A stretch of 64,000 nucleotides of DNA from Oxalobacter formigenes (GCA_023667225.1 JAMPAN010000001.1:1-64000), one strand, 5' to 3'. Shown: positions 19,909-30,270, numbered from the stretch's first letter. A program made the numbers and translations. The notes: generated by a model not told the origin, from the letters alone.

Positions 19909-20206
19909 ATTTCTTGTAAAGCAACCGTCCAATCCGCTGGTTATTGAAATATCTCAAACGGTTTTCCAGCTTTTTATGTCCGGTTATGAACGCAGTTGCT
20001 CCTGTCCAGCCATTCTTCCCCCACTCAAAACCGCAATGGCATAGCCTTGTTACACACTGCCGGCAAAGTTTTTATAAACCTGTTTCATTTTTACACGCAC
20101 TGCCGTTCCCACCATCCATCGCATTGCTTCTTATTTATTCCTCTTTAACCAGCCTCTTTTCTCTTTCCCTTCTTCCCTCCCCTATCCGCTTTACCCCCGG
20201 CACATA
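19909..20206. other. Gene-free remainder of the prophage scar upstream of the rplQ terminator
   Basis: Reading frames here are short and lack coding character or family resemblance. The motif GAACGCAGT near 19988-19996 repeats part of the terminator stem at 19879-19887, suggesting a partial duplication. The stretch ends in pyrimidine-rich sequence before the rplQ terminator. Confidence 0.5.
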
Positions 20207-20236
20207 ACAAAAAAGCCGGGAAACCCCGGCCTTTTT
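20207..20236 (-). terminator. Terminator of the alpha operon after rplQ
   Basis: On the minus strand the stem GCCGGG/CCCGGC with a GTTT loop, extended by A-T pairs, ends in a run of T's just past the rplQ stop. The A-rich 5' flank makes it potentially active in both directions. Confidence 0.85.
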
Positions 20237-20254
20237 GAACCCTTCTGAAAAAGA

Positions 20255-20656
20255 TTATGCCTTTTTCTCGGTTTTGTCTTCGGCTGCCGCTGCCGGTTCG
20301 GGACGATCCACCAGCTCAACATAAGCCATCGGCGCATTATCGCCAACCCGGAACCCCATCTTCAGGATACGCAGATAACCTCCGTTGCGGTTGGCATAGC
20401 GCGGACCCAGTTCGCCAAACAGTTTGACCACCATTTCACGGTCGCGGAGACGGCTAAATGCCAGGCGCTTGTTGGCCAGCGTATCCTTCTTGCCCAGCGT
20501 AATAATCGGCTCCACCACCCGGCGCAATTCCTTGGCCTTCGGCAAAGTCGTCTTGATAGCCTCATGGCGCAGAAGCGAAACACACATATTGCGCAGCATG
20601 GCAAGACGGTGAGATGTAGTGCGGTTGAGCTTCCTCAATCCGTGACGATGACGCAT
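20255..20656 (-). CDS. rplQ: 50S ribosomal protein L17
   Basis: This 133-residue protein begins [20 protein letters not shown], the L17 signature, followed by [22 protein letters not shown]17 lies near the exit-tunnel side of the large subunit. The C-terminus is an Ala/Glu/Lys-rich tail. It is the last gene of the alpha operon, downstream of rpoA, with a terminator directly after it. Confidence 0.97.
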   Translation of the reverse strand: MRHRHGLRKLNRTTSHRLAMLRNMCVSLLRHEAIKTTLPKAKELRRVVEPIITLGKKDTLANKRLAFSRLRDREMVVKLFGELGPRYANRNGGYLRILKMGFRVGDNAPMAYVELVDRPEPAAAAEDKTEKKA

Positions 20657-20741
20657 AATATTTCCTCTTTTATCTTGAAATCCGGCTCTTCTATCAGCAA
20701 ACCGCTGCGGGCCGGTTCACGTTAAAAAACACTTCCCGGTA

Positions 20742-21719
20742 TTACTTTTCCAGTCCCGGCGGAGGCCAGTTATCCAGCTTCATGCCCAGCGTCAGACCGC
20801 GCGAAGCCAGCACTTCCTTAATCTCGTTCAACGACTTGCGGCCCAGATTCGGCGTCTTCAGCAGCTCATTTTCACTGCGCTGGATCAGGTCGCCGATATA
20901 ATTGATATTTTCCGCTTTCAGGCAGTTGGCCGAACGCACCGTCAGCTCAAGATCATCAACCGGACGAAGCAGAACCGGATCAACCGGCGGAAGCTGCGAC
21001 ATCGCTTCAGAAGAAGCTTCCGTCCCTTCAAGCGCGGCGAAAACACTCAGCTGGTCAACCAGAATACGGGCAGACTGGCGAATAGCCTCCTCAGCCGTAA
21101 TCACACCGTTAGTCTCAATATTGAGAATCAGCTTGTCCAGGTCAGTACGCTGCTCAACCCTGGCAGACTCAACCGAATAGGAAACACGGCGGACAGGCGA
21201 AAAAGAAGCATCCAGAATAATGCGGCCAATCGTCTTGTTGGCATCTTCCGAAAGCCTGCGCACATTCCCCGGCACATAGCCCCGGCCCGTTTCCACCTTC
21301 ACCTGCATATCCAGCTTGCCGCTTTCCGTCAGGTGCGCAATCACATGCTCCGGATTGATAATTTCCACATCATGCGGCAACTCAATATCAGCCGCTGTCA
21401 CAATACCCGGCCCTTCCTTCTTCAGGGTCAGGGTAACTTCCTCCCGGTTATGCAGCTTGAACACCACGCCCTTCAGGTTCAGGAGCAAATCAACCACATC
21501 CTCCTGCACCCCGTCCAGCGTAGAATACTCATGCACCACACCGGCTATCGTCACTTCTGTCGGCGCATAACCGGGCATGGAAGAAAGCAAAACACGGCGC
21601 AAGGCATTGCCCAGCGTATGTCCATATCCCCGCTCAAAAGGCTCCATCTCCACCCTGGAGTGGCCTGCGCCCAGCACCTCCACATTGATAATGCGCGGCT
21701 TGAGAAAATTGTTTGGCAT
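20742..21719 (-). CDS. rpoA: DNA-directed RNA polymerase subunit alpha
   Basis: The 325-residue subunit seeds assembly of core RNA polymerase. The N-terminal domain contains [21 protein letters not shown]; a short linker leads to the C-terminal domain with the helix-hairpin-helix [17 protein letters not shown] used for UP-element and activator contact. An AAGGA Shine-Dalgarno precedes the ATG. A terminator-like hairpin stands between rpsD and this gene. Confidence 0.98.
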   Translation of the reverse strand: MPNNFLKPRIINVEVLGAGHSRVEMEPFERGYGHTLGNALRRVLLSSMPGYAPTEVTIAGVVHEYSTLDGVQEDVVDLLLNLKGVVFKLHNREEVTLTLKKEGPGIVTAADIELPHDVEIINPEHVIAHLTESGKLDMQVKVETGRGYVPGNVRRLSEDANKTIGRIILDASFSPVRRVSYSVESARVEQRTDLDKLILNIETNGVITAEEAIRQSARILVDQLSVFAALEGTEASSEAMSQLPPVDPVLLRPVDDLELTVRSANCLKAENINYIGDLIQRSENELLKTPNLGRKSLNEIKEVLASRGLTLGMKLDNWPPPGLEK

Positions 21720-21780
21720 AAAATGTCCTTTTCAATACCCTCGGCTCGTTACACCGATAAGGCTGATGGCACAAACAGAA

Positions 21781-21814
21781 AAACAAAAAGAGGATGGCTT
21801 TTCAGAAGCCATCC
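21781..21814 (-). terminator. Terminator-like hairpin between rpsD and rpoA
   Basis: Minus-strand reading gives a perfect 9-bp stem GGATGGCTT/AAGCCATCC with a 5-base loop, then TCTTTTTGTTTTT. It begins about 8 bases after the rpsD stop. The structure has both features of an intrinsic terminator, so it may attenuate rpoA-rplQ expression or simply stabilise the upstream message. Confidence 0.65.
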
Positions 21815-21821
21815 CTCGTCA

Positions 21822-22445
21822 TTAACGCGAATACAACTCAATAATCAGCGATTCATTGACGTCATTGGCAAACTCGGAGCGATCCGGAACACGCTTGAAC
21901 TGGCCTTCCATCTTCTGTGCGTCAACCGAAACCCACTCTGCCATGCCGATTTGCTCTGCCAAAGAAAGCGATTCAATAATACGTGCCTGTTTCTTGGCCT
22001 TCTCGCGAATAGCCACTACATCATTGGGCTTGACCAGGTAAGAAGGAATATTCACCACCCTGCCATTCACCGTAACAGCCTGGTGACTCACCAGCTGGCG
22101 GCTTTCGGCGCGGGTCGAACCAAACCCCATGCGGTAAACCACATTGTCCAGGCGCGTTTCCAACAGCTGCATCAAATTGTCGCCCGTATTGCCTTTCCTG
22201 CGCTCAGCTTCGGCAAAATAACGGCGGAACTGCCTTTCCAGCACGCCGTACATACGTTTCACTTTTTGTTTCTCGCGAAGCTGATTGCCATAATCAGACA
22301 TACGTGCGCCGGAACGCAGCCCGTGCTGCCCCGGTTTCACATCCAGCTTGCATTTGGAATCCAGCGAGCGGCGGGCGCTCTTTAAGAAAAGATCAGTGCC
22401 TTCACGGCGGGAAAGCTTGGCCTTCGGCCCAATATAACGTGCCAC
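21822..22445 (-). CDS. rpsD: 30S ribosomal protein S4 (GTG start)
   Basis: S4 nucleates 16S rRNA folding and, in many bacteria, represses its own operon. With a GTG start at 22445 the product is 207 residues beginning [19 protein letters not shown], the canonical N-terminus; an AAGGA Shine-Dalgarno lies 6-7 bases upstream. The longer upstream reading adds residues foreign to S4. The C-terminal S4 RNA-binding domain has [14 protein letters not shown] and [14 protein letters not shown]. Confidence 0.95.
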   Translation of the reverse strand: MARYIGPKAKLSRREGTDLFLKSARRSLDSKCKLDVKPGQHGLRSGARMSDYGNQLREKQKVKRMYGVLERQFRRYFAEAERRKGNTGDNLMQLLETRLDNVVYRMGFGSTRAESRQLVSHQAVTVNGRVVNIPSYLVKPNDVVAIREKAKKQARIIESLSLAEQIGMAEWVSVDAQKMEGQFKRVPDRSEFANDVNESLIIELYSR

Positions 22446-22499
22446 AATAGTTCCTTTACAATCAATGACGCCCCGAATACATTGCAATTCAGGCGCTAG

Positions 22500-22519
22500 T
22501 CAGGCCATCTTTGGCCTGA
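22500..22519 (-). other. Hairpin between rpsK and rpsD
   Basis: TCAGGCCA/TGGCCTGA forms an 8-bp perfect stem with a 4-base loop in the 95-base rpsK-rpsD gap. No T-run follows, so it is more likely an mRNA structure (regulatory or stabilising) than a terminator. Confidence 0.4.
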
Positions 22520-22540
22520 CAGTGGTCTTAAACAAAAAAA

Positions 22541-22942
22541 TCAGATACGGCGGCGCTTGGGAGGACGGCAGCCGTTATGCGGAATCGGAGTAATATCCTG
22601 GATCTGGGTAATGCGAATACCCAGATTGTTCAGGGCACGCACAGCAGATTCACGGCCAGGCCCAGGGCCTTTGATGCGCACCTCCAGATTCTTGATCCCA
22701 TACTCCATGGCAACCTTCCCTGCGGATTCCGCAGCCACCTGTGCGGCAAACGGGGTGGATTTGCGCGAACCCCTGAAACCTGCACCGCCAGAAGTTGCCC
22801 AGGTCAGAGTATTGCCCTGACGGTCGGTGATCGTGATGATCGTATTGTTAAAAGAAGCATGAACATGCGCCACTCCTTCCGCAATATTTCTCTTCACTTT
22901 TTTGCGCACACGAGATGCTGCGCTGCTTGATGCTTTTGCCAT
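22541..22942 (-). CDS. rpsK: 30S ribosomal protein S11
   Basis: S11 is part of the 30S platform at the mRNA exit. The 133-residue protein shows [40 protein letters not shown] and the C-terminal [17 protein letters not shown] block, all diagnostic. It lies in the standard rpsM-rpsK-rpsD-rpoA-rplQ order. Confidence 0.97.
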   Translation of the reverse strand: MAKASSSAASRVRKKVKRNIAEGVAHVHASFNNTIITITDRQGNTLTWATSGGAGFRGSRKSTPFAAQVAAESAGKVAMEYGIKNLEVRIKGPGPGRESAVRALNNLGIRITQIQDITPIPHNGCRPPKRRRI

Positions 22943-22986
22943 ATTTAAAATCCTTGATCCTTCTACGATTCAAACAGGATGGTTAC

Positions 22987-23352
22987 TTATTTCTTCAGAG
23001 CCTGTGCTGCCTTGCGCGGTCCCTTCCGGGTGCGTGCGTTCGTACGGGTGCGCTGCCCCCTCACAGGCAATCCGCGACGGTGGCGCAGCCCGCGATAACA
23101 CCCCAGATCCATCAGGCGTTTTACGCTCATGGAAACTTCACGGCGCAAATCACCTTCAATCAGGTAGTGGTTCAGGGCATCACGAAGCTTTTCAAGTTCA
23201 TTGTCATCGAGATCCTTGACCTTTTTGGACGGTTCCACACCGGTGGCCTCGCAAATTTCCTTCGCGCGCGGACGGCCAATGCCATAAATAGCCGTCAGGC
23301 CGATAACTATATGCTGATGATTGGGAATATTTACCCCTGCAATACGTGCCAT
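22987..23352 (-). CDS. rpsM: 30S ribosomal protein S13
   Basis: S13 contacts the large subunit through the intersubunit bridge. The 121-residue product begins [21 protein letters not shown] and ends in the basic tail [19 protein letters not shown], which reaches toward the P-site tRNA in known ribosomes. First gene of the alpha-type cluster, 24 bases after rpmJ. Confidence 0.97.
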   Translation of the reverse strand: MARIAGVNIPNHQHIVIGLTAIYGIGRPRAKEICEATGVEPSKKVKDLDDNELEKLRDALNHYLIEGDLRREVSMSVKRLMDLGCYRGLRHRRGLPVRGQRTRTNARTRKGPRKAAQALKK

Positions 23353-23376
23353 TCGTTAGTCCTAATAATGCCGTTA

Positions 23377-23490
23377 TTAACCTTGACGCTGTTTATGACG
23401 TTTTTCCGTGCAAATAACACGTATTACGCCATTGCGCTTGATAATCTTGCAATTGCGGCAGATCCGCTTGACAGATGCCTGTACCTTCAT
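23377..23490 (-). CDS. rpmJ: 50S ribosomal protein L36 (zinc-binding form)
   Basis: This 37-residue gene starts at ATG 23490 and reads [20 protein letters not shown] and then [17 protein letters not shown]. The C11-x2-C14 pair with C27 and H32 is the zinc site of the C+ form of L36. It occupies the expected place between infA and rpsM and is too small for many gene finders. Confidence 0.95.
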   Translation of the reverse strand: MKVQASVKRICRNCKIIKRNGVIRVICTEKRHKQRQG

Positions 23491-23529
23491 TTTCAACCTC
23501 TTTCAAAACTAATATACGAGCGGTTCGCG

Positions 23530-23748
23530 CTACTTTGACCGGAAAACAATCCGGGCACGGCTCAAATCATAAGGCGTCAATTCAACCGTCACCTTATCCC
23601 CCGGAAGAATACGAATATAGTTCATACGCATTTTTCCGGATATATGCCCCAGCACAATATGTCCATTTTCCAGCTTGACGCGAAAAGTTGCGTTGGGCAG
23701 ATTGTCAACAATTTCCCCCTGCATCTGGATAACGTCATCTTTTGCCAT
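23530..23748 (-). CDS. infA: Translation initiation factor IF-1
   Basis: IF-1 blocks the A site during 30S initiation. The 72-residue product, beginning [20 protein letters not shown], is a single S1-type OB fold ending in [13 protein letters not shown]. It sits between secY and rpmJ as in other betaproteobacteria. Confidence 0.96.
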   Translation of the reverse strand: MAKDDVIQMQGEIVDNLPNATFRVKLENGHIVLGHISGKMRMNYIRILPGDKVTVELTPYDLSRARIVFRSK

Positions 23749-23792
23749 AGGTTGCTGCTTCTCTTCTTACAATTCAGTTATTAAAGGGCCCA

Positions 23793-25124
23793 TTATCCCT
23801 TGAAATTAGACTTCTTCAACAACGATTCATATTGGTGCGACATAACAAAATTCTGTATCTGCGCCATAAAATCAATCGTCACCACCACAATAATCAACAA
23901 GGAAGTTCCGCCAAAATAAAACGGCACATTCCATTTTGCCACCAAAAACTCCGGAAGCAGGCACACCAGCGTAACATATATCGCACCCGCCAAAGTCAGG
24001 CGCATCAAAATCCTGTCAACATAACGCGCCGTCTGCTCTCCCGGGCGGATACCCGGAATAAAAGCGCCGCTCTTTTTCAGGTTATCTGCCGTCTCACGGC
24101 TGTTAAATACCAGTGCCGTATAGAAAAAACAGAAGAAAATAATAGCAATGGCATACAAAAGAGCATGCATCGGTTCCCCCGGCCCCAGTGAAGCCGAAAG
24201 ATCCTTAAGGAAACGGACAAACATATTATCCGATTCTGTGCCTGTTGCAAACCACCCTGCAATCGTTGCCGGAAACAATATAATGGACGAAGCAAAAATC
24301 GGAGGAATAACGCCGGCCATATTAACCTTCAGCGGCAAATGCGTGCTTTGGCCGCCATAAATCTTGTTACCCACCTGGCGCTTGGCATAATTCACCAGAA
24401 TCCGGCGCTGGCCGCTCTCGATAAAGACCACCAGGAAAGTCACCCCGGCAACAATCACGCAAATCACAAGAGCCGAAATCGCGCTCATGGACCCCGTGCG
24501 GACCAACTCGAACAAACCGCCAATCGCATTAGGCAAACCAGCGGCAATACCGGCAAAAATCAGGATGGAAATCCCGTTGCCAAGGCCTCTTTCCGTAATC
24601 TGTTCGCCAAGCCACATCAAAAACATCGTTCCGGTCAAAAGCGTCACAACTGCTGTAAAACGAAACAACAGCCCCGGCTCAATCACCAAACCGGGCTGAG
24701 ATTCAACAGCAATAGCAATACCCAGGCCCTGAAACGCGGCCAGAAGCAGCGTGCCATAACGCGTATATTGCGTCATCTTCCGGCGGCCTGCCTCCCCCTC
24801 TTTTTTCAGCGCAGCAATCTGGGGAGAAACAATGCCGATCATCTGCATGATAATCGAAGCGGAAATGTAAGGCATAATGCCCAGCGCAAACACCGAAAAA
24901 CGGGAAAGCGCACCGCCCGAAAACATGTTGAACATGCCAAGGATTCCCCCTTCATTTTGCCTGAAGAGAAAAGCCAGCTGATCCGGGTCAATACCGGGAA
25001 CCGGTATATGGGCGCCAATCCGGTAAACCACCAGTGCGCCGAGCAAAAACCACAGGCGCCCCCACGGAAAACCGCTCACCGAACCTTTTGCCGGCGGCAC
25101 CGCCACTCTAGATGATGTTGCCAA
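23793..25124 (-). CDS. secY: Protein translocase subunit SecY (TTG start)
   Basis: SecY is the channel of the Sec translocon, with ten membrane helices. The 443-residue protein has [19 protein letters not shown] (first helix), the plug region [18 protein letters not shown], the cytosolic loop [15 protein letters not shown] and [13 protein letters not shown]. The best start is a TTG at 25124 preceded by a GGGGA-type Shine-Dalgarno; later GTG codons are possible. It lies after rplO in the spc operon; SecE is encoded at 51180-51533. Confidence 0.95.
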   Translation of the reverse strand: MATSSRVAVPPAKGSVSGFPWGRLWFLLGALVVYRIGAHIPVPGIDPDQLAFLFRQNEGGILGMFNMFSGGALSRFSVFALGIMPYISASIIMQMIGIVSPQIAALKKEGEAGRRKMTQYTRYGTLLLAAFQGLGIAIAVESQPGLVIEPGLLFRFTAVVTLLTGTMFLMWLGEQITERGLGNGISILIFAGIAAGLPNAIGGLFELVRTGSMSAISALVICVIVAGVTFLVVFIESGQRRILVNYAKRQVGNKIYGGQSTHLPLKVNMAGVIPPIFASSIILFPATIAGWFATGTESDNMFVRFLKDLSASLGPGEPMHALLYAIAIIFFCFFYTALVFNSRETADNLKKSGAFIPGIRPGEQTARYVDRILMRLTLAGAIYVTLVCLLPEFLVAKWNVPFYFGGTSLLIIVVVTIDFMAQIQNFVMSHQYESLLKKSNFKG

Positions 25125-25142
25125 TCGATTTCCCCGTTATCC

Positions 25143-25574
25143 TTACGCGACAGTCCCGCCCTGAGCCTCAATCGCTGCACGCGCGCCTTTCGTAACCGTC
25201 AGCCCCGAAAGATTGACCCGCTTGCTCAGCTCGCCCGAGAGAATGACCCGTACTTCCCTGACAAGTTGCGAAACAATGCCGGCCTGCTTCAGCACCAGCA
25301 AATCCACATCAGTCACCGCCAGTTTTTCCAGGTCGGAAAGCCGTACTTCCGCACGATAGGGAACCGCCATGGATTTAAACCCGCGCTTCGGCAAACGCCG
25401 TTGCAACGGCATCTGGCCGCCCTCAAAACCAACCCTGTGGAAACCGCCGGCACGCGATTTTTGCCCCTTGTGGCCGCGGCCTGCCGTCTTGCCCAAACCG
25501 GAACCAATTCCCCGACCAACCCTGCGCGCAGTTTGCTTTGCGCCGGCGGCAGGTTGCAAATTATTCAATTTCAT
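25143..25574 (-). CDS. rplO: 50S ribosomal protein L15
   Basis: The 143-residue product begins [20 protein letters not shown] and has the Gly-rich extended [20 protein letters not shown] segment, [18 protein letters not shown] and a globular C-terminal domain. It lies between rpmD and secY. Confidence 0.97.
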   Translation of the reverse strand: MKLNNLQPAAGAKQTARRVGRGIGSGLGKTAGRGHKGQKSRAGGFHRVGFEGGQMPLQRRLPKRGFKSMAVPYRAEVRLSDLEKLAVTDVDLLVLKQAGIVSQLVREVRVILSGELSKRVNLSGLTVTKGARAAIEAQGGTVA

Positions 25575-25603
25575 AGCTTACCCTGTAGGCTGTTTTTCCG
25601 TAA

Positions 25604-25786
25604 TCAGGAAACCACTTTAACAAGAAAAGAAACCTTGTTGATCATTCCGCGAACAGCCGGTGTATCTTCCAGCGTAGAAACGGAATTCAGACGACGCAGT
25701 CCAAGGCCGCGCACCGTAGCACGCTGTGACTCCCTTGTTCCGATCAGGCTTTTGACAAGCTTTACCTTGATTTGATTAGAAGACAT
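25604..25786 (-). CDS. rpmD: 50S ribosomal protein L30
   Basis: The 60-residue product contains [20 protein letters not shown] and [20 protein letters not shown], matching L30. ATG 25786 has an AAGGT Shine-Dalgarno at suitable spacing; an in-frame GTG two codons earlier is less likely. Confidence 0.95.
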   Translation of the reverse strand: MSSNQIKVKLVKSLIGTRESQRATVRGLGLRRLNSVSTLEDTPAVRGMINKVSFLVKVVS

Positions 25787-25799
25787 AGTCACTTACCTT

Positions 25800-26318
25800 T
25801 TACCCGATGATTTCCTCAACTGACTTGCCGCGCTTGGCAGCAATCTCCGACGGCGTGTTCATGGATTCCAGCGCATTCATCGTAGCGCGAACCATATTGT
25901 AGGGATTACTGGAACCAAATGACTTGGCCACCACATTCGTTACCCCCAGCACATCAAACATGGCGCGCATAGCGCCGCCTGCAATCACACCCGTACCCTG
26001 TTTGGCCGGATTCAGCATCACCTTGGAAGCGCCATGCTTGCCAATCAAAGTATGCTGCAGCGTCCCGTCCTTCAGAGTTACCTTGATCATATTGCGGCGA
26101 GCCTCTTCCATTGCCTTTTGCACCGCAACAGGCACCTCCTTGGATTTGCCCTTTCCCATACCGATACGGCCATCGCCATCTCCCACGACCGTCAGCGCAG
26201 AAAAACCCATGATACGGCCGCCTTTAACCACCTTGGTTACGCGGTTGACGGCAATCATTTTTTCGCGCAAACCATCATCAGGCCGTTCGCTCTGCATTTT
26301 CTGTTGCATTTTTGCCAT
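25800..26318 (-). CDS. rpsE: 30S ribosomal protein S5
   Basis: S5 shapes the mRNA entry site and decoding fidelity. The 172-residue protein carries [40 protein letters not shown] and the C-terminal [19 protein letters not shown] region. It stands between rplR and rpmD. Confidence 0.97.
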   Translation of the reverse strand: MAKMQQKMQSERPDDGLREKMIAVNRVTKVVKGGRIMGFSALTVVGDGDGRIGMGKGKSKEVPVAVQKAMEEARRNMIKVTLKDGTLQHTLIGKHGASKVMLNPAKQGTGVIAGGAMRAMFDVLGVTNVVAKSFGSSNPYNMVRATMNALESMNTPSEIAAKRGKSVEEIIG

Positions 26319-26328
26319 GGAATATCCC

Positions 26329-26691
26329 TCAGAACTTCAGACCGGCTTCACGCGCTGCCTCTGCCAGCGCCTTGACACGGCCATGATAACGAAAACCGGA
26401 ACGGTCAAAAGCAACCTCGGTAATACCTGCCTTCAACGCTTTCTCCGCAACCCTCTTTCCAACCAGCGCCGCAGCTGCCACATTGCCGCCAGCGCCCGGT
26501 TTGCCGCCAAGCTGCTGCCGCACTTCGCTTTCTGCCGTAGAGGCCGATGCCAGGACACGGGAGTCAGGCGCAACAACATTGGCATAAATATGCATATTGG
26601 TACGATGCACCGACAAACGGTTTACCCCCAACACCGCAATTTTGGCCCGGGTCTGACGCCCGCGACGCAAACGTGATTGTTTTTTGTTCAT
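26329..26691 (-). CDS. rplR: 50S ribosomal protein L18
   Basis: L18 binds 5S rRNA. The 120-residue protein begins [18 protein letters not shown] and ends with [23 protein letters not shown] 26691 follows an AGGGG Shine-Dalgarno; the adjacent upstream GTG codon is a less likely start. Confidence 0.96.
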   Translation of the reverse strand: MNKKQSRLRRGRQTRAKIAVLGVNRLSVHRTNMHIYANVVAPDSRVLASASTAESEVRQQLGGKPGAGGNVAAAALVGKRVAEKALKAGITEVAFDRSGFRYHGRVKALAEAAREAGLKF

Positions 26692-26703
26692 CACACGCCC
26701 CTA

Positions 26704-27237
26704 TTACTTCTTCTTGGTTTCTTTAAGCCTGACCACTTCGTCAACATAGCGAACACCCTTGCCCTTGTAAGGCTCAGGACGGCGATATGCACGAACCTCG
26801 GCAGCCACCTGCCCCACAACCTGCTTGTCAACCCCCTTGAGGATGATTTCAGTTTGCGATGGCGTCTCACATTTGACGCCTGCCGGCATTTTATGCGCAA
26901 CAGGATGGGAAAAACCCAGAGACATATTCAGCGTATCCCCTTGCGCTTGCGCACGAAAACCCACGCCAACCAGCGTCAGGCGGCGTTCAAAACCCTTGCT
27001 GACGCCCTGAACCATATTGTTTAACAACGCACGGGTTGTCCCCCACATAGCCTGGGCCTCACGGCTTTCGTTTGTCCGCTCAACCATCAGGCACTTGTTT
27101 TCCTCTTTTACCCGGACATGCTCGGAGAGATCACGCGACAACGTGCCCAGTGAACCCTTGACCGTAATCTGCCCGCCAGAAAGACTGACGGTAACGCCAT
27201 CCGGAATAGCAATCGGCATTTTTCCAACTCTTGACAT
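26704..27237 (-). CDS. rplF: 50S ribosomal protein L6
   Basis: The 177-residue product begins [20 protein letters not shown] and has two similar L6 domains, with [19 protein letters not shown] and the C-terminal [13 protein letters not shown] signature. Located between rpsH and rplR. Confidence 0.97.
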   Translation of the reverse strand: MSRVGKMPIAIPDGVTVSLSGGQITVKGSLGTLSRDLSEHVRVKEENKCLMVERTNESREAQAMWGTTRALLNNMVQGVSKGFERRLTLVGVGFRAQAQGDTLNMSLGFSHPVAHKMPAGVKCETPSQTEIILKGVDKQVVGQVAAEVRAYRRPEPYKGKGVRYVDEVVRLKETKKK

Positions 27238-27247
27238 GCTTGACTCC

Positions 27248-27643
27248 TCAGGCTACATAACAGATCACTTCGCCGCCTACGCCGGTTGCGCGCGCCTTGC
27301 GATCCGTCATCACCCCCTTCGGGGTAGAAACAATAGCAACGCCCAGACCGTTCATCACGCTCGGCAGCTCATCACGTCCCTTGTAAATACGAAGGCCAGG
27401 ACGGGAAACACGCTCCAGCCGTTCAATAACAGGACGCCCAACATAATACTTCAAAGCAATACTTAACTCGGCCTTGCCGCCTTCTTCCTTCACGCCGAAA
27501 GATTCAATATACCCCTCCTCTTTCAGCACATTTGCAATAGCCACCTTAACCTTTGAAGAAGGCATCGAGACGGAATTTTTATTGACTTGCTGCGCATTGC
27601 GGATGCGAGTCAGCATATCTGCGATAGGATCGCTCATACTCAT
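27248..27643 (-). CDS. rpsH: 30S ribosomal protein S8
   Basis: S8 binds helix 21 of 16S rRNA and represses the spc operon in E. coli. The 131-residue product begins [18 protein letters not shown] and ends with [18 protein letters not shown] and [16 protein letters not shown] Shine-Dalgarno favours the first ATG at 27643. Confidence 0.97.
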   Translation of the reverse strand: MSMSDPIADMLTRIRNAQQVNKNSVSMPSSKVKVAIANVLKEEGYIESFGVKEEGGKAELSIALKYYVGRPVIERLERVSRPGLRIYKGRDELPSVMNGLGVAIVSTPKGVMTDRKARATGVGGEVICYVA

Positions 27644-27658
27644 GAATATTCCCTCCTG

Positions 27659-27964
27659 CTACCAGCTGGCTTTGGTAACGCCGGGAATCTCGCCATTCAT
27701 GGCGAACTCCCGGAGCTTGGTACGGCCCAGGCCAAATTTTCTATAGGTGCCGCGCGGACGGCCGGTAAGCGCGCAGCGATTGCGCTGACGGGTCGGATTT
27801 GCATTGCGCGGCAACGATTGCAATTTCAGACGCGCCTCGTAGCGTTCTTCGTCTGTCTTGCCCTGATCGTCAATAATTGCCTTCAAAGCGGTGCGCTTGG
27901 CGGCATACTTTTTCACCAGATCCGCACGCTTCTTTTCACGATTAATAAGTGCCAGTTTAGCCAT
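27659..27964 (-). CDS. rpsN: 30S ribosomal protein S14 (zinc-free long form)
   Basis: The 101-residue protein begins [20 protein letters not shown] and ends with [19 protein letters not shown] and [18 protein letters not shown]. It has the full length and lacks the CxxC pairs of the zinc form. Located between rplE and rpsH. Confidence 0.97.
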   Translation of the reverse strand: MAKLALINREKKRADLVKKYAAKRTALKAIIDDQGKTDEERYEARLKLQSLPRNANPTRQRNRCALTGRPRGTYRKFGLGRTKLREFAMNGEIPGVTKASW

Positions 27965-27970
27965 ACTGCC

Positions 27971-28510
27971 TCAGTTTCTGAACGGAAATTTAAATGCGGA
28001 GAGGAGCGCTTTAGACTCGTCATCCGTCTTGGCGGTTGTCGTAATGCTGATATTCAGACCGCGCAAGGCATCTATTTTGTCATATTCAATCTCGGGAAAA
28101 ATAATCTGTTCCCGAATCCCCAGATTATAGTTACCCCTGCCGTCAAAAGACCTGGCAGAAATCCCGCGGAAATCCCTCACACGCGGCAACGCAATCGTCA
28201 CAAGGCGGTCAAGGAACTCATACATCCGCTCGCCGCGCAGCGTCACCATGCAGCCAATCGGGTAACCGTCGCGAATCTTGAATCCGGCAATCGATTTTTT
28301 TGCCTTGGTCACAACCGGCTTCTGGCCGGCAATCTTGCCCAGATCCTCAATCGCATGATCAATAATCTTTTTATCTGCCACCGCTTCAGACAAACCCATA
28401 TTCAGGGTTATCTTGGTAATGCGAGGCACCTGCATTACGGTCTTGTAGGAAAATTGCGCCATCAGATCAGGCACAACCTTTTCCCTGTAAAAATCTCTTA
28501 AACGCGCCAT
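27971..28510 (-). CDS. rplE: 50S ribosomal protein L5
   Basis: L5 binds 5S rRNA and contacts P-site tRNA. The 179-residue protein has [20 protein letters not shown], the [20 protein letters not shown] segment and [20 protein letters not shown]. It starts 2 bases after the rplX stop. Confidence 0.97.
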   Translation of the reverse strand: MARLRDFYREKVVPDLMAQFSYKTVMQVPRITKITLNMGLSEAVADKKIIDHAIEDLGKIAGQKPVVTKAKKSIAGFKIRDGYPIGCMVTLRGERMYEFLDRLVTIALPRVRDFRGISARSFDGRGNYNLGIREQIIFPEIEYDKIDALRGLNISITTTAKTDDESKALLSAFKFPFRN

Positions 28511-28512
28511 AA

Positions 28513-28827
28513 TTATTTCGCCCCAACAACTCTGCCACTGGATTTGTAAACGCGAACCTTCTTGCCGTCCACAACCTTGAAACCCACACGCTCAGCCTTA
28601 TTAAAAACCACGTCATACAATGCCACATTGGAGACATGAATCGGCATCTGTTTATTTTCAATTCCTCCTGTTGCCCCCGTCATCGGGTTGGGACGAATCG
28701 TCTTTTTAACCACATTAATATTCTTGACAACAACATAGTCATCCAGGCAACGTTCCACAATACCGCGCTTGCCCTTATCCTTGCCGGCCAGAACAATGAC
28801 CTCATCATCTTTTCTGATTTTTTTCAT
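28513..28827 (-). CDS. rplX: 50S ribosomal protein L24
   Basis: The 104-residue protein begins [20 protein letters not shown] (KOW motif) and continues with the [20 protein letters not shown] segment. L24 initiates 50S assembly. Located between rplN and rplE. Confidence 0.97.
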   Translation of the reverse strand: MKKIRKDDEVIVLAGKDKGKRGIVERCLDDYVVVKNINVVKKTIRPNPMTGATGGIENKQMPIHVSNVALYDVVFNKAERVGFKVVDGKKVRVYKSSGRVVGAK

Positions 28828-28836
28828 TACACTCCC

Positions 28837-29205
28837 CTACAGCACTTCAGGCGCAAGAGAAACAATCTTCATAAAGCGCTCGGTACGCAATTCACGGGTA
28901 ACCGGCCCGAAAATACGCGTGCCAATCGGTTCCAGCCTGGCATTGAGCAAAACAGCGGCGCTGCCGTCAAACTTGATCAGCGATCCATCAGGCCGGCGCA
29001 CCCCTTTGGCCGTACGGACAACGACAGCATTGTAAATTTCGCCTTTTTTTACCCTTCCCCGCGGTGCAGCGCTTTTGACTGCAACCTTGATAATGTCGCC
29101 GATACCGGCGTAACGGCGCTTGGAACCGCCCAACACCTTGATGCACAAGACTTCTCTTGCGCCCGTGTTGTCGGCCACCTTCAAACGGCTTTCATTCTGA
29201 ATCAT
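28837..29205 (-). CDS. rplN: 50S ribosomal protein L14
   Basis: The start at 29205 gives the canonical [20 protein letters not shown] and a 122-residue product; an upstream in-frame ATG at 29268 would add 21 unrelated residues. Later landmarks are [17 protein letters not shown] and FGPVTRELR. It is the first gene of the spc operon and follows a 177-base gap holding hairpins and a possible promoter. Confidence 0.97.
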   Translation of the reverse strand: MIQNESRLKVADNTGAREVLCIKVLGGSKRRYAGIGDIIKVAVKSAAPRGRVKKGEIYNAVVVRTAKGVRRPDGSLIKFDGSAAVLLNARLEPIGTRIFGPVTRELRTERFMKIVSLAPEVL

Positions 29206-29382
29206 ATTTTCTTTCCCAACTTGAATTCGTCCAGACACCTGTCTGACGATCAGTCTTGGTCCCGCCATCTGATGTTTTTCACATCATCTGATTGGGTTGA
29301 CAGTTCTACACCAAAGCTTCGCACCATACCTGCGGTGCGAAGCTCGTAATTATTACATCAATATCAAGCTAACGCAAGCGTT
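29206..29382 (-). promoter_or_regulatory. S10-spc junction: leader of rplN with inverted repeats
   Basis: This gap falls where the S10 operon ends and the spc operon begins in E. coli. On the minus strand a promoter-like TTGCGT-N16-TAATAA precedes a perfect 11-bp inverted repeat, AGCTTCGCACC (29315-29325) and GGTGCGAAGCT (29334-29344). Downstream lies a CAGACA-GG-TGTCTG palindrome. No T-run follows the large hairpin, so a leader structure is favoured over a terminator. Confidence 0.55.
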
Positions 29383-29649
29383 TTATATCACCTGCGCAAC
29401 CTGCACAACACGGGTTACCACCCATGCCTTGTTTTTGGAAAACGGACGGCTTTCCCGTATTTCAACAGTATCACCCACCTTGGCTTCATTGGCCTCGTCA
29501 TGCGCCAGATATTTTTTTGAACGTCTGACGATTTTGCCGTAAAGCGGGTGCTTGACACGGCGCTCAATCAGGACAGAAACAGTTTTATCCATTTTGTCGG
29601 AAACAACCCTGCCCGTCAGCGCGCGCTGAACTTTTGCCTGATCACTCAT
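29383..29649 (-). CDS. rpsQ: 30S ribosomal protein S17
   Basis: The 88-residue OB-fold protein has [40 protein letters not shown] and [19 protein letters not shown]. Its ATG overlaps the rpmC stop by one base (TAATG), indicating coupled translation. Last gene of the S10 operon. Confidence 0.97.
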   Translation of the reverse strand: MSDQAKVQRALTGRVVSDKMDKTVSVLIERRVKHPLYGKIVRRSKKYLAHDEANEAKVGDTVEIRESRPFSKNKAWVVTRVVQVAQVI

Positions 29650-29840
29650 TATTTATTGCCCTTTGCATTCATAACCGTCTTTACACGTGCAATATCACGC
29701 CTGACTTTCTTCATCTGGGAAGTATTTGTCAACTGCTGGGTGGCTTTTTGCATACGAAGGCTGAACTGCGCCTTTAACAGGTCATTCAATTCCTGGCGCA
29801 ATGCAGCCTGATCTTTATCGCGAAGCTCGGAAGCTTTCAT
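29649..29840 (-). CDS. rpmC: 50S ribosomal protein L29
   Basis: The 63-residue two-helix protein starts [20 protein letters not shown] after an AAGGAG Shine-Dalgarno, with ATG at 29840. Signature: [14 protein letters not shown] segment [20 protein letters not shown]29 sits at the tunnel exit. It is coupled to rpsQ by a one-base overlap. Confidence 0.96.
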   Translation of the reverse strand: MKASELRDKDQAALRQELNDLLKAQFSLRMQKATQQLTNTSQMKKVRRDIARVKTVMNAKGNK

Positions 29841-29850
29841 AATTACTCCT

Positions 29851-30270
29851 TCACTGGCCAATCCGGCGAGTCACAAACATGGTAGGAAGCGGTAACTTGG
29901 CTGCGGCGAGATTAAATGCCTCGCGCGCCAACTCTTCACTGACACCGTCCATTTCATAAAGCATTTTTCCGGGGCGGATTTCCGCAACCCAATACTCCGG
30001 ATTACCCTTGCCGCTACCCATACGAACCTCTGCCGGTTTCTCGGAAATCGGCTTGTCCGGAAAAACCCGAATCCAGATACGGCCGCCGCGCCGGATATGA
30101 CGCGTCATTGCCCGGCGGGCCGCTTCAATCTGGCGTGCGGTAAGCCTTCCGCGGCCGGTTGCCTTAAGTCCGAAATCCCCAAAAGAAACATGGGTGCCGC
30201 GCTCATGCGAAATACCGACATTGCGCCCTTTTTGTTCTTTCCTGTATTTTCTGCGTCTTGGCTGCAGCAT
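29851..30270 (-). CDS. rplP: 50S ribosomal protein L16
   Basis: The 139-residue protein begins [20 protein letters not shown] and has [40 protein letters not shown] and [20 protein letters not shown]16 organises the A-site region of the 50S. It starts 2 bases after rpsC. Confidence 0.97.
   Translation of the reverse strand: MLQPRRRKYRKEQKGRNVGISHERGTHVSFGDFGLKATGRGRLTARQIEAARRAMTRHIRRGGRIWIRVFPDKPISEKPAEVRMGSGKGNPEYWVAEIRPGKMLYEMDGVSEELAREAFNLAAAKLPLPTMFVTRRIGQ

Noticed and set aside
19878..19996. Repeated GAACGCAGT motif considered as an attachment-site pair
   Set aside because: Only nine bases are shared, and one copy is part of a terminator stem.
19750..20207. Short frames in the prophage scar (19750-19932 minus; 19944-20207 plus)
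   Set aside because: No ribosome site, no coding character and no family match; one overlaps the structured RNA candidate.
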